A stretch of DNA of 38,019 nucleotides, taken from NCBI GenBank assembly GCA_029882515.1, contig JAOUKN010000009.1:1-38019 (forward strand). Direction: 5' to 3'. This document shows positions 25,536-34,631 of this stretch, piece by piece. A model generated the notes under the pieces. It was not told the origin of the DNA, did not search any database, and saw only the letters and a list, made by a program, of their open reading frames with translations. Every line of letters starts with the position of its first letter. Positions within the stretch are counted from its first letter, which is position 1. The stretch is from Candidatus Bathyarchaeota archaeon (GTDB taxonomy: Archaea > Thermoproteota > Bathyarchaeia > Bathyarchaeales > Bathyarchaeaceae). Made by a program: the position numbers and the translations under genes.

Positions 25536-26807
25536 CTATATTTCTTTTTGCTCGATTTCTTGCTTTAGAAGAACACCAGTATTAGATGGAACATCTCGAT
25601 ACACCACCACATTCGGCCCTATCCAACTACCGTGACCAACTTTCACCCCAGGCATAAACAAAGAGTTAATTCCTGTTTTGACATGATCCCCAAGAATAAC
25701 TCCAAGCTTTGTTCTCCCACTGTCAACAACCTCACCCTTCACCATCACTTTAACAGATCTGCCGTCAAGACGATAATTTGCCACGACACTCCCTGCTCCT
25801 AAGTTACATTCTTCTCCTACAAGACTGTCACCAACATAGGACAAATGGCCAATCTGAGTTCTATCCAGAATTATGCTATTCTTGATTTCACAGGCATTAC
25901 CAATTCTAACGTGCCGGCCAATGCTCGTGTAAGGTCGAATATAACAGTTCGGCCCTATATCACTATTTTCACCAATGAAGGTTGGTCCCCTGATATAGGT
26001 TCCTGAGCGAATTCGAGCACCACGAGCAACTGAAATCTGACCCATAAGGTGTGCTCCATCTTCTATTTCGCCGTTTAGTACCGGTTCCGTCTGCCTGAGC
26101 ACTCGTTCATTTGCGTCAAACAAATCCCAAGGCCGTCCAACATCAAGCCATTCTTCACTGGAGACGGGAACAGCAAGAACTCTTTGTCTTTCATCCAAGA
26201 GAAGACGAAGTGAGTCAGTTATTTCTAGTTCACCCCTCGAAGAGGGGGTCGTCTGTTTTATTTTCTGGAAGATTTCAGTTGAAAAGACGTAGATGCCAGC
26301 ATTTGCTAAGTTGGTGGGCGCCCGGTCACTAGGTTTTTCAAAAATCTCTGTAACATAGGAATCATCAAGTTTTACGATGCCATAATTTTCAGGGTGCTTT
26401 ACGGGAACTACTGCCATAGTTGTAGTGGCTTTTTCTTTTTCATTGGAACGTAGGACTTGCTTTATAGTATTTGGAGTTACGAGGAGGTCACCATAAATCA
26501 GCAAGAAATCATCATCTACGAACGGTTCGACTGCACCTATTGCATCTGCGGTGCCACCCATCTCCTTTTGAACTACATACTTCAGTTGTAACCCAAATTT
26601 TGAGCCGTCACCAAAGAAACTTTGGATTTTTTCACCCATGTAATGGATTACAACTAGAACTTCGTCTAGGCCGGCTGTCTTCACAGAAGTGAGAAGATGT
26701 TCTAAAAGTGGCTTTCCGCCGACAGGAATTAGGTGCTTAGGTCGAGTAAACGTAAGTGGACGAAGGCGAATTCCCTCACCCGCCGACAATACGACTGCTT
26801 TCATCAA
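25536..26807 (-). CDS. Bifunctional sugar-1-phosphate nucleotidylyltransferase/acetyltransferase (GlmU-like)
   Basis: The 423-residue protein has an N-terminal nucleotidyltransferase domain with LSAGEGIRLRPLTFTRPKHLIPVGGKP (7-33), DDFLLIYGDLL and LANAGIYVF. A left-handed beta-helix of hexapeptide repeats follows from about residue 245 (GARIRSGTYIRGPTFIGENSDIGP and on). This is the archaeal GlmU-like layout (Sulfolobus ST0452 type), making UDP-GlcNAc or dTDP sugars from sugar-1-phosphates. It overlaps glmM by 4 bp, which supports the amino-sugar role. UDP-GlcNAc is also the donor used by BshA. Confidence 0.88.
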   Translation of the reverse strand: MMKAVVLSAGEGIRLRPLTFTRPKHLIPVGGKPLLEHLLTSVKTAGLDEVLVVIHYMGEKIQSFFGDGSKFGLQLKYVVQKEMGGTADAIGAVEPFVDDDFLLIYGDLLVTPNTIKQVLRSNEKEKATTTMAVVPVKHPENYGIVKLDDSYVTEIFEKPSDRAPTNLANAGIYVFSTEIFQKIKQTTPSSRGELEITDSLRLLLDERQRVLAVPVSSEEWLDVGRPWDLFDANERVLRQTEPVLNGEIEDGAHLMGQISVARGARIRSGTYIRGPTFIGENSDIGPNCYIRPYTSIGRHVRIGNACEIKNSIILDRTQIGHLSYVGDSLVGEECNLGAGSVVANYRLDGRSVKVMVKGEVVDSGRTKLGVILGDHVKTGINSLFMPGVKVGHGSWIGPNVVVYRDVPSNTGVLLKQEIEQKEI

Positions 26808-28168
26808 ACTGTCTCCCTAATCATTTTTTCAACTGTGTTTACACCTTTCTCCATGATTGCTTCCACCATTTTTTCCGAATCTGCTTCTACGGTGATGCGT
26901 ATTAGCGGTTCTGTTCCAGAAGACCTGACTAATATCCACCCATTTTCCAGAGTCAAGCGTATCCCATCAAGGCTCACTTTTTCTTTAACTCTCGGCAAGG
27001 CTGTAGGGAGCGTTTTTTCTAATTTCTTCATCACAACAGATTTGCCCTGTTCTGGACAGGTTAGATTTCTTCTCAAAGTTGGATAACGTGGTGCTTCAGA
27101 CACGAATGAAGAGAGATTTTTGTTTTCTTCTTCAAGAGCCTTAAGGAGAAGAATTGAGGAGAGAATGCCATCTGGACAAAAATAAAATTGGGGATGTATC
27201 CAGGCCCCACAGGGTTCACCTCCGAAGATTGCCTTATGCCTTTTCACAGCTGCAGCCACGTATACATCGCCAACTCGTGTCCGTACAACCTTCCCATCAT
27301 GCAACTCTGTCATCTCCTCAATACACATAGAAGCTTCCACATTTGTCACTATAATCCCACCTGCTTGCTTCCGCACCACATAGGAGGAGTAAGCCGCCAG
27401 AATCTGATTGAAGGAAGCGAGCATGCCATTTTCATCAACAGCCACCATTCTGTCCCCGTCTCCATCGTAAGCAATTCCAAGGTCTGCTCGTAGGTGTTTT
27501 ACTGTTTGGCACAACTGTTGTAAGGATTGCGCTTCTGGTTCAGGGCTTCTTCCCGGAAAAAAGCCGTTTGGTTGAGTGTTCAAGGCTGTTACCTTACATC
27601 CGAGGACCCTGAATATGAGTGGTGCAATTCGGCTTGTGGCTCCGCAACCTGGGTCTATTACGACGTTCCACTTCTTATTGAGTTTTACAAAGTTCTGGAT
27701 CATTTGCAGGTAGCGGGTGGATTCGTCGATGGATTTTGCTGAGTCAATGTTTTGCCACGTTGTTCTCTTGTAGGTGTTGCTTTTTATGGTTTTTTCGATT
27801 TGGTTTTGTTGTTCTTCGTTGTAGGCTGTGGTGTCTTGGTTGAAGAGTTTGAGGCCATTGTATTGGGGTGGGTTGTGGGAGGCGGTTATCATTATTCCTA
27901 TGTCGGCTTTGAGTTCTCGTGTTAGATAAGCAAGGGTGGGTGTTGGAAGTAATCCTAGTCTGTAGACGGTTGACCCGCCTGCTTGTAGTCCTGCTGTCAA
28001 GGAGTGTTCTATCATGGGGCTTGAAGTGCGGGTGTCACATGCAACAATGACTTTTCCAGAATTTGTGGTTGTGGCGACTGCTAAACCAATTTTTACCACT
28101 ATCTCTGGGGTCAACTCTCTGTTTACTATGCCTCTTATTCCTGAAGTGCCAAAGAGTTTTTGTTGCAT
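26804..28168 (-). CDS. glmM: Phosphoglucosamine mutase (GlmM-type phosphohexomutase)
   Basis: The 454-residue alpha-D-phosphohexomutase has GTSGIRG at the N-terminus, TASHNPP with phosphoserine S97, the metal loop DGDGDR (235-240), the sugar-binding GGEPCGAW, and the phosphate loop RSSGTEPLIRI near the C-terminus. It would interconvert GlcN-6-P and GlcN-1-P; phosphomannomutase activity cannot be excluded. It is first in a two-gene operon with the GlmU-like enzyme (ATGA overlap), and an A/T-rich box lies about 30-45 nt upstream. Confidence 0.88.
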   Translation of the reverse strand: MQQKLFGTSGIRGIVNRELTPEIVVKIGLAVATTTNSGKVIVACDTRTSSPMIEHSLTAGLQAGGSTVYRLGLLPTPTLAYLTRELKADIGIMITASHNPPQYNGLKLFNQDTTAYNEEQQNQIEKTIKSNTYKRTTWQNIDSAKSIDESTRYLQMIQNFVKLNKKWNVVIDPGCGATSRIAPLIFRVLGCKVTALNTQPNGFFPGRSPEPEAQSLQQLCQTVKHLRADLGIAYDGDGDRMVAVDENGMLASFNQILAAYSSYVVRKQAGGIIVTNVEASMCIEEMTELHDGKVVRTRVGDVYVAAAVKRHKAIFGGEPCGAWIHPQFYFCPDGILSSILLLKALEEENKNLSSFVSEAPRYPTLRRNLTCPEQGKSVVMKKLEKTLPTALPRVKEKVSLDGIRLTLENGWILVRSSGTEPLIRITVEADSEKMVEAIMEKGVNTVEKMIRETV

Positions 28169-28285
28169 TTGTTTTCGCTAGTTGATTTGAGGTTTTATCT
28201 TATTTTTAGTTTACCTCTCAAGATGACAAAGACTGATAAGCAGAGTTTTCAAAATTATCTTCTCTAGGAAGAAGGGATTTACAGT

Positions 28286-28822
28286 TTGAGTAATACTACT
28301 CGGGAGCATAAGGCTAAAGCCCCTAAACAGATTGGATTTGCTGTTATCGTCTGTAGCAGTAGTCGCTTTGAAACGATGAAACTAATGAAGCAAGTGGATG
28401 ACCCTTCTGGAGATTTAATTGCAGAGTTGTTGGAGAAGGCTGGGCACAGAGTTGTTTCTAGAACTGTTGTGCCAGATGACCGGGTTATGATTGGACAGAG
28501 CGTTGGAAACGCATTAGGGATGAAGGCTGTCGATGCGGTTATTACTTGTGGTGGAACAGGTGTCAGCCTTTCGGATGTGACGATTGAGGTTGTCAGACCC
28601 TTGTTGAGAAAGACTTTGCCTGGCTTTGGGGAGTTGTTTCGGCGGCTAAGTTATGATGAGATCGGATCTGCAGCCTTACTCAGTCGTGCCTTGGCTGGGA
28701 TCGCAGACAAAGGAAAGGCGGTCTTTTGTATTCCTGGTTCACCTCAAGCTGTACGGCTATGTTTGGAAAAACTTATTTTGCCCGAGGGAGGTCACATACT
28801 AAAACACGCCCACGAAGAATAG
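28286..28822 (+). CDS. moaB: MoaB/MogA molybdopterin-binding protein
   Basis: The 178-residue protein of the MoaB/Mog fold has AVIVCSSSRF, DDPSGDLIAELLEKAGH, VVPDDRVMI, VITCGGTGVSLSDVTIE (the molybdopterin-binding GGTG) and FCIPGSPQAVRL. It would adenylylate molybdopterin in molybdenum or tungsten cofactor synthesis. The start is TTG behind AAGGGA. It is 9 bp upstream of moaA, forming a clear cofactor operon. Confidence 0.88.
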   Translation: MSNTTREHKAKAPKQIGFAVIVCSSSRFETMKLMKQVDDPSGDLIAELLEKAGHRVVSRTVVPDDRVMIGQSVGNALGMKAVDAVITCGGTGVSLSDVTIEVVRPLLRKTLPGFGELFRRLSYDEIGSAALLSRALAGIADKGKAVFCIPGSPQAVRLCLEKLILPEGGHILKHAHEE

Positions 28823-28831
28823 TGATACCTA

Positions 28832-29764
28832 ATGATTTACGACAATTTCGGGCGCCCAGTGCTCAATCTAAGGATTTCCGTGACGCAAAGGTGCAACCTC
28901 AACTGCCCATACTGCCACAGAGAGGGCGAGACACCCAGCAGTACAGGCTCTTTTAAAAGAGAGATGACCACCGAAGAAATTATTCAGCTAACCAAAATAG
29001 CGGTTGGCTTAGGCATCTCCAAAGCGAAATTGACTGGTGGCGAACCCCTTCTCCGTAAAGACATCCTACAGATTGTGGAAGGCATGGCAAATCTTCAAGG
29101 CTTAAAAGACTTATCAATGACCACCAACGGAGTACATTTGGGATTTTTAGCCAAAGACCTGAAGCAGAAAGGATTGATTCGAGTAAACATAAGCTTTCCA
29201 AGCCTCGACGCAAAAACCTATCGCAATTTAATGGATGGTGAATTACGGGAAGTTCTTAAGGGAGTCAAGACAGCCGTGGATGTTGGTCTCCATCCAGTAA
29301 AGTTGAACATGCTGATCTTGAAGGGCATAAACGATAATGAAATCGAAAAGATGCTCAGTTTTGCAGAGCATAGTGGCACGATCTTACAGTTGATCGAGTT
29401 GGAACCCGTGAACATCAGTCAAGACTATTACGAACAACATCATTTTAATCTGGATGCAACACAGAAGCAACTAAAGGAACAGGCTTTAGAAGTGAGAACC
29501 CGCAAGAACATGCAGAACCGTAAAGTATACTTCCTTCCCAAAACAAAAGTTGAGATCGTCAAGCCAATCGAAAACACACAGTTCTGCAGAAGGTGCACCC
29601 GATTAAGAATGACAAGTGATGGAAAACTGAAGCCGTGTTTAATGCGAAACGACAACCTAGTCGATATTCTCGGTCCTCTAAGAAACGGCGCAAACGACAA
29701 GGAATTGGAAAGTCTGTTTATAGAAGCCTGCAAAAGAAGAAAGCCATACTGGAATTCAAACTAA
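28832..29764 (+). CDS. moaA: GTP 3',8-cyclase MoaA (radical SAM)
   Basis: The 310-residue radical-SAM protein has CNLNCPYC with C21, C25 and C28 for the SAM-binding cluster, and LTGGEPLLRKD. The second, GTP-binding cluster is provided by C252, C255 and C269 (FCRRCTRLRMTSDGKLKPCL). It performs the first step of molybdopterin synthesis. The C-terminal Gly-Gly tail of bacterial MoaA is absent; the protein ends KPYWNSN. ATG 28832 follows moaB by 9 bp. Tungsten or molybdenum enzymes are presumably encoded elsewhere. Confidence 0.93.
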   Translation: MIYDNFGRPVLNLRISVTQRCNLNCPYCHREGETPSSTGSFKREMTTEEIIQLTKIAVGLGISKAKLTGGEPLLRKDILQIVEGMANLQGLKDLSMTTNGVHLGFLAKDLKQKGLIRVNISFPSLDAKTYRNLMDGELREVLKGVKTAVDVGLHPVKLNMLILKGINDNEIEKMLSFAEHSGTILQLIELEPVNISQDYYEQHHFNLDATQKQLKEQALEVRTRKNMQNRKVYFLPKTKVEIVKPIENTQFCRRCTRLRMTSDGKLKPCLMRNDNLVDILGPLRNGANDKELESLFIEACKRRKPYWNSN

Positions 29765-29778
29765 CTATCCAAAGTGTA

Positions 29779-30594
29779 TTACACGTTTTTGGACATTTCC
29801 AAACGGAAAATCTCACCCTTACTCCATTCATTTACTATTTTGAAGTTTGTTTTCTGTGCCAACTCCTTGAAATATTCAATGTTCTGCGTGCGCCATTTCA
29901 CTCCGTATCCAGTTTCTATCTCTTCATCGGGCAGTCGGACTTTTAGACGCACTATGAATGCTTTATAGTCCCCATATCTCTCAGGAATCCTGACATCCCA
30001 CACTAAGAATTTTCCATCGTCTTTTAGAACTCGATGAACTTCTTCAAACACTTTCAAGTGTTTGTTCTTTGGAATATACATAAGAGAGAAGAAAGCGGTG
30101 CAAACATCAAATGACTCGGGAAGAAATTTTAAATCTGTTGCATCCATTACGGCTTTTAATGCTTCATTTTGAGTTTCTTCTAATTCTCTTTCGCTCGTAT
30201 CAATCGCAACCACTTGCTTTCCGTTTAGCCTACCGATTATACCTTCTCCTCCGCCTCCGATGTCCAAAATAAACCCGTCTGTTTCTGTGGGGCTTAATTC
30301 AACTGGTTGCGCTTTAGTACTGTAGCTGAATTTCTGAATGAATTCGTGGATATAATTGAGTAACTTTTCATTTCCTATGTTTTTGGCTATTTGCATTGCT
30401 TGGTGTAATTTCTTTCCTGCTTCCTTAAGGTCATCTGCCTTTACATCCTGTTCTGCATCGTCTATGAGTTTTCTGACTTCTTTCTCTTCCGCAATCATAC
30501 GCGGCACCCCACTCCTTCTATGTAAAGCTGAAGTTGACATCACCGTGTTAACAGTCTTAGTAAAAGCTTTTTGTGTCATAGTCTCCATTATCAA
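29779..30594 (-). CDS. Class I SAM-dependent methyltransferase with helical N-terminal segment
   Basis: The 271-residue frame has a charged helical N-terminal region (about residues 33-85), then a methyltransferase core with motif I ILDIGGGGEGIIG, the acidic end of strand 2 VVAIDTSERE, the CTAFFSLMYIPK segment and VLKDDGKFLVWD. The substrate is unknown. The start is uncertain: the listed ATG is only 21 bp from the divergent nitroreductase ATG, while Met33 (MIAEEKEVRK) has AAGGAG about 13 nt upstream. It is convergent with moaA. Confidence 0.78.
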   Translation of the reverse strand: MIMETMTQKAFTKTVNTVMSTSALHRRSGVPRMIAEEKEVRKLIDDAEQDVKADDLKEAGKKLHQAMQIAKNIGNEKLLNYIHEFIQKFSYSTKAQPVELSPTETDGFILDIGGGGEGIIGRLNGKQVVAIDTSERELEETQNEALKAVMDATDLKFLPESFDVCTAFFSLMYIPKNKHLKVFEEVHRVLKDDGKFLVWDVRIPERYGDYKAFIVRLKVRLPDEEIETGYGVKWRTQNIEYFKELAQKTNFKIVNEWSKGEIFRLEMSKNV

Positions 30595-30615
30595 CTGTTT
30601 CCAGAAGTGGCATTT

Positions 30616-31194
30616 ATGGAACTGTTAGACCTGATTAAAAGCCGAAAAAGCATCCGAAAATACAAGAAACAAAGCATTACATTAGAGAAAATCTATTCGG
30701 TATTGGATGCAGGAAGGTATGCTCCTTCCGGAGCTAATCAACAACCATGGACCTACATTCTAGTCACGGATACAACACTAAAACAGCAAATCAGAAAGGA
30801 AGCTGAAAGAGAGGAGACGAAATATCATAAGACTGCACCATCACCACTAAAAGAATGGTTCAAAAAGCAAGGCATAACCCCAGCAAAACCCTTCCTAACA
30901 GATGCTCCAGCCCTCATCGTAGTCGCAAGCGACACTAAGGCTCCTTACTGGCTTGAATCCACATGGATATCCATCGCCTACATCCTCCTCCAAGCAGAAA
31001 ATCAGAAACTGGGAACCCTCACCTACACCCCCTCAGACACAGCCTTTCTAAATAAACTCCTAAACATACCGAACCACTATTCCCTAGTCGCCATCATCCC
31101 CATCGGCTACCCAGCAGAAACCCCCACAACAAAAACCCGCCCAAGAAAACCACTAAAACAAATAGTTCACCATAACAAGTATAGCCTAAAATAA
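30616..31194 (+). CDS. Nitroreductase-family FMN protein
   Basis: The 192-residue product has the nitroreductase hallmarks: the N-terminal RKSIRKYKKQSITLEKI with basic FMN-phosphate contacts, DAGRYAPSGANQQPW, the middle DAPALIVVASD, and the C-terminal IPIGYPAE. Such enzymes use NAD(P)H and FMN to reduce nitro compounds, quinones or other acceptors; the substrate is unknown. The frame opens at 30571, but the family begins at MELLDLIKSRKS, so ATG 30616 is chosen. Confidence 0.87.
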   Translation: MELLDLIKSRKSIRKYKKQSITLEKIYSVLDAGRYAPSGANQQPWTYILVTDTTLKQQIRKEAEREETKYHKTAPSPLKEWFKKQGITPAKPFLTDAPALIVVASDTKAPYWLESTWISIAYILLQAENQKLGTLTYTPSDTAFLNKLLNIPNHYSLVAIIPIGYPAETPTTKTRPRKPLKQIVHHNKYSLK

Positions 31195-31335
31195 TCAGAT
31201 TTTGAAACCAACAGTTTAACGTATTCTGTTAACTCTGCAGGGGCTTCTATACATGCATGTTTATAGGTCAACTCCTCTGTTCTAAAAAGTAGAATTAAAT
31301 AGTCTCAGTTCCTTAGTCATTGCTGGGTATTTAGT

Positions 31336-32190
31336 GTGGGAAAGTTAGGATTCTTTCTATCAGTGATTATGATAGGTGTAGTAGTCACATCTCTAATAGT
31401 AAATGTCCATTTGCACGCGGTTATCAACCAATTAAACGCGGTTAACAATCAATTAAACAATGAAATATCTGGCCTACAGACACAAATACAAGACCTGCAA
31501 CAAATACTAGGATTACAATACATAGAATTTCAAACAATTGAAAAAGGATACACTTCTGGACATAAGAACTCAACATATTATGTGATAGAAAATGAAAGCG
31601 CATGGGCAGTTGTGTGGAATCAACACCAAAGCGACTCTGCTACTCCACAGCCTCCGCTCGAAATAGACTTCTCGAAGACCATAATCATTGCAGTTTTTAT
31701 GGGAGAATTTCCTACTCGCGGGAATTACGAAATAGAAATCAAAGAAGTAATTGATACTCCTCAGTGTGCGATAGTTAAGGTGGAGAAGATGCATCCTTTC
31801 AATTCTGGAGGTTGGCCTGCGACTTCTCAGCCATATCACATGATCAAAATGAGGAAAGTAGACAAGGAAATAACAGTTGAAACAGTTGAAAAGAAACAGG
31901 TAAGCATGTCACAACTCCATCTAATTAATTACGAGTCCACAGTTTATCCAGTATGGTTAGGCATAGACTATGTTACCGTGAAAGGAACAATCTTTAACTC
32001 TGGAAATGATTCAATCCAAAATATATTTCTTCATATCCGAATCTACGATGGTAAAGGTTCTCTGCTTGAAACTAAGGAAATTTCTTTGGGGACCATAGCA
32101 GGCAAATCCTATAAGAACTTCGATGCTGACATTGAGGCTGAAGGTGCAAACTCCGTCACTCTCTGTTTAGGTATCATACACTTGGACTAA
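31336..32190 (+). CDS. Membrane-anchored extracytoplasmic protein with PrcB-like domain
   Basis: The 284-residue protein starts at GTG. An N-terminal hydrophobic anchor (FFLSVIMIGVVVTSLIV) is followed by a heptad-rich coiled coil with N-Q-L-N repeats (about residues 28-60). A domain with SAWAVVWNQH, KTIIIAVFMGEFPTRGNYEI and SQPYHMIKM resembles the PrcB C-terminal domain, known in treponemal dentilisin complexes. It ends with a beta-rich FxLYD-like segment (VTVKGTIFNSGND). It is predicted to sit outside the membrane. No protease partner is adjacent. The domain assignments are by eye and moderate. Confidence 0.65.
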   Translation: MGKLGFFLSVIMIGVVVTSLIVNVHLHAVINQLNAVNNQLNNEISGLQTQIQDLQQILGLQYIEFQTIEKGYTSGHKNSTYYVIENESAWAVVWNQHQSDSATPQPPLEIDFSKTIIIAVFMGEFPTRGNYEIEIKEVIDTPQCAIVKVEKMHPFNSGGWPATSQPYHMIKMRKVDKEITVETVEKKQVSMSQLHLINYESTVYPVWLGIDYVTVKGTIFNSGNDSIQNIFLHIRIYDGKGSLLETKEISLGTIAGKSYKNFDADIEAEGANSVTLCLGIIHLD

Positions 32191-32220
32191 AGACAGAGTT
32201 CGATGACTTAATAGAATCCT

Positions 32221-33480
32221 CTAACCTAAACTTTTCATGATAGCCTTCGCTTGTCTTTTCCCTCCAGCCAAATATTCAACCATGTCCTCATCTAAGCCAA
32301 GCCATTCCGCTATTCCACAAGCCATCCCAGCATTACTTTCAAAAACTATCCTCAAATAAGGAAGAAACTCCTTCACAGCCACAACCGATGACACATGACA
32401 TTTTCTGCGAATTTTCATGCCGATTCGCGACCTCATATCTCGTTCGCTTCTGGTTCGAGACAACCAACGAATTCTCTCCGGAAACCTGAAGGGAACCCAT
32501 CCACCCACTTTTGTCCGTTCTCTAGCCATCGCCACCCCAGCGGTCATAAAATCCAGAACATACCGCAGTAGACTCCAATTTTGGGAAGAACGAATTCTAC
32601 CGCGGTACAGATCAGCCAGAGACAAGGAATCCATGGCCTTCGCCAAATCTTCTGGATCAGTCAATTGATGAGGCACGTTTTCATAGATCCATTGAAACAA
32701 CATATCTCGGTCAACATTGGCTGTATCCAAAACCCTCTTTGCTTCAGTGCAGTCTCTTGAATAGAAGATGGTTCTTAAAACGTTGAAGATGACTTCTTTG
32801 CGATTACGTTCAGCCAGCCAACTTACATCTTCATGAGTTAGATGTTTCTTTCCTTGAGCAAGAGCTTGTAAATCGTTAATGGCTGATCTGACGTCACGCC
32901 CGGACCGTTGAGCAACAAATTTTAATGTTTCATCTTCAGCCGTGATTCCTTCGCGTCTGCAAATTTCTTTCAAGCGTTTGACAACCTGTAAAACGGTAGG
33001 TTTCTTAAACTCAATTAGGAGACAGTAGCGTCGAAGCGTAGCAAATCGGGGGTTGTAAACGTCATTAGCGATGAGCACCACGGGGCAATGTGCCTCCTTA
33101 ACAACTTCAATAACCGCTCTTACTCCACCTCTATCGGCGGTTCCAGTGATACCGTCTAACTCATCCAGCAAAACCATACGCTTGTGACCAAACAAGGTTC
33201 CGTATTGGGAGGCTAGACCCGCAAAACGCTTAACCATATCAGCAGTTCTATAGTCACTTGCATTCTTCTCCACCAATTCCATACCTAAATCGTGGGCTAA
33301 AGCTTCGACACAGACGGTTTTTCCAACTCCAGGTGGACCGTAAAGGAAGGCGGCACGTTTCTTGGGAATACGCTTATCCCAAGACTTCACCCAACCCGCA
33401 AGCGTTTGAATTGCCTCGCTATTGCCAACCACTTCCTCGAGTGAACCGGGCTTATGTTTCGTTGTCCAGGCCGTATACAC
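32221..33480 (-). CDS. rfcL: Replication factor C large subunit (clamp loader)
   Basis: The 419-residue AAA+ protein has KHKPGSLEEVVGN at the N-terminus, Walker A GPPGVGKT (48-55), Walker B LLDELD (105-109 region), and the large-subunit-specific GHKRMVLLDELDGITGTADRGG stretch. SGRDVRSAINDLQ follows, then a helical collar domain. It forms the pentameric clamp loader with RfcS and loads PCNA. The C-terminus ends KRQAKAIMKSLG with no evident PCNA-interacting box (QxxLxxFF), which many archaeal RfcL proteins carry. GTG start; it lies 5 bp after the rfcS stop, with AAGGGCGG in the end of rfcS as ribosome site. Confidence 0.92.
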   Translation of the reverse strand: MYTAWTTKHKPGSLEEVVGNSEAIQTLAGWVKSWDKRIPKKRAAFLYGPPGVGKTVCVEALAHDLGMELVEKNASDYRTADMVKRFAGLASQYGTLFGHKRMVLLDELDGITGTADRGGVRAVIEVVKEAHCPVVLIANDVYNPRFATLRRYCLLIEFKKPTVLQVVKRLKEICRREGITAEDETLKFVAQRSGRDVRSAINDLQALAQGKKHLTHEDVSWLAERNRKEVIFNVLRTIFYSRDCTEAKRVLDTANVDRDMLFQWIYENVPHQLTDPEDLAKAMDSLSLADLYRGRIRSSQNWSLLRYVLDFMTAGVAMARERTKVGGWVPFRFPERIRWLSRTRSERDMRSRIGMKIRRKCHVSSVVAVKEFLPYLRIVFESNAGMACGIAEWLGLDEDMVEYLAGGKRQAKAIMKSLG

Positions 33481-33485
33481 GCGGG

Positions 33486-34460
33486 TTAACCGCCCTTCTG
33501 GATCTCATAACCAGCCTCGACCAACCGTGCTAATAAGGCGCTTAATTGAACTTCATCCTCGGCGCCTTGAATCAGCCTGAAATCAGTTTCCCCGATAGCA
33601 GCTGCTAATCGAACCTTCCATTTTTCCGGTATTCCAGAACGGAAAATTTCAATGTGGATTTGCCGGATTATGTCAGTCCCAGCAACTCCATATTTCATGA
33701 TCATGTCTCGCAATTTTTCTCTGGCTTTTATAAAGTCGCCTTTCATTGCTAAGATGATCATGTCTCGAACATCTATTGGGTTTGCTCGTCCAATCACAGA
33801 GTATATTGTTTCTTCGTCGATGTTTTTACCTAAGGAGGCGGCGGCCTGCAGCGTGTTAACTGCCCTTCGTAGGTCTCCGCCACACACCTCGAAAATTGCA
33901 TTTAATCCTCTCTCGTCTATTTGCACGTTCTCTTTCTCAATGATGCGTCGCAGATAAGCGTCTTGATCATCTCTACTCAAGTAGGTAAATCTGAAGGGAG
34001 CACAACGCGATTGGATTGGCTCAATGATCTTTCCACTGTAATTTGCGATGAGAATGAAACGGCAGGTTTCTGTAAAACGTTCCATTGTTCGCCGCAGAGC
34101 TTGTTGGGCATCCCTAGTCATGTTATCGGCTTCATCTAAGATCATGATCTTAAAGGGAATCTCACCGATGGAACGGGTTCGAGCAAAGGTCTTTACGGTT
34201 TCCCTAACAACGTTTATTCCACGTTCATCACTGGCGTTCAACTCCATTAAATGCTCTCGCCATCCTTCCACATACAAGTCATGAGCCAAACATAACGCAG
34301 CAGTTGTCTTTCCAGTTCCAGGGGGGCCAGCAAAGATACAATGCGGAATATTTTTGGCGTCAACGAAACTCTTTAGTCGTTCAACTATCTCTTTCTGATT
34401 TATTATATCGCCTAGGCTGCGAGGGCGATATTTTTCAGTCCATAACGTGTAAGCAACCAG
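33486..34460 (-). CDS. rfcS: Replication factor C small subunit, apparent CTG start
   Basis: The 324-residue AAA+ clamp-loader ATPase has LWTEKYRPRSLGDIINQ near the N-terminus, Walker A GPPGTGKT (45-52), Walker B DEAD (109-112), and the RFC-box SRC (151-153). The first ATG/GTG/TTG in frame is a TTG at codon 58, past Walker A, which cannot be the real start. Upstream, the frame is open to a TAA at 34506-34508 with no standard start codon. A strong AAGGAGG (34469-34475) lies 8 nt before CTG 34460, placing the start at CTG and giving the normal length. A sequence error changing ATG to CTG is the alternative. It is cotranscribed with rfcL. Confidence 0.87.
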   Translation of the reverse strand: MVAYTLWTEKYRPRSLGDIINQKEIVERLKSFVDAKNIPHCIFAGPPGTGKTTAALCLAHDLYVEGWREHLMELNASDERGINVVRETVKTFARTRSIGEIPFKIMILDEADNMTRDAQQALRRTMERFTETCRFILIANYSGKIIEPIQSRCAPFRFTYLSRDDQDAYLRRIIEKENVQIDERGLNAIFEVCGGDLRRAVNTLQAAASLGKNIDEETIYSVIGRANPIDVRDMIILAMKGDFIKAREKLRDMIMKYGVAGTDIIRQIHIEIFRSGIPEKWKVRLAAAIGETDFRLIQGAEDEVQLSALLARLVEAGYEIQKGG

Positions 34461-34631
34461 ATTGTGAGCCTCCTTGGTTTTGAGACAAATAGAGAGATTA
34501 GACTTTTAAAGTGTTTGTGAAGGCAAAAGCCGACTTGATTGCTGTTCTCCTTTCCCGAATTGGAGCTTCTTTTAGAGTTTTGGAGTTGTGTATAGGGTTT
34601 CTGTATTTGTTGATGGACTTCTTGTAGCTTC

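Noticed and set aside
25355-25585. Plus-strand 76-codon frame over the arsM-like remnant
   Set aside because: It is antisense to recognisable methyltransferase sequence and has low-complexity Phe/Leu-rich text.
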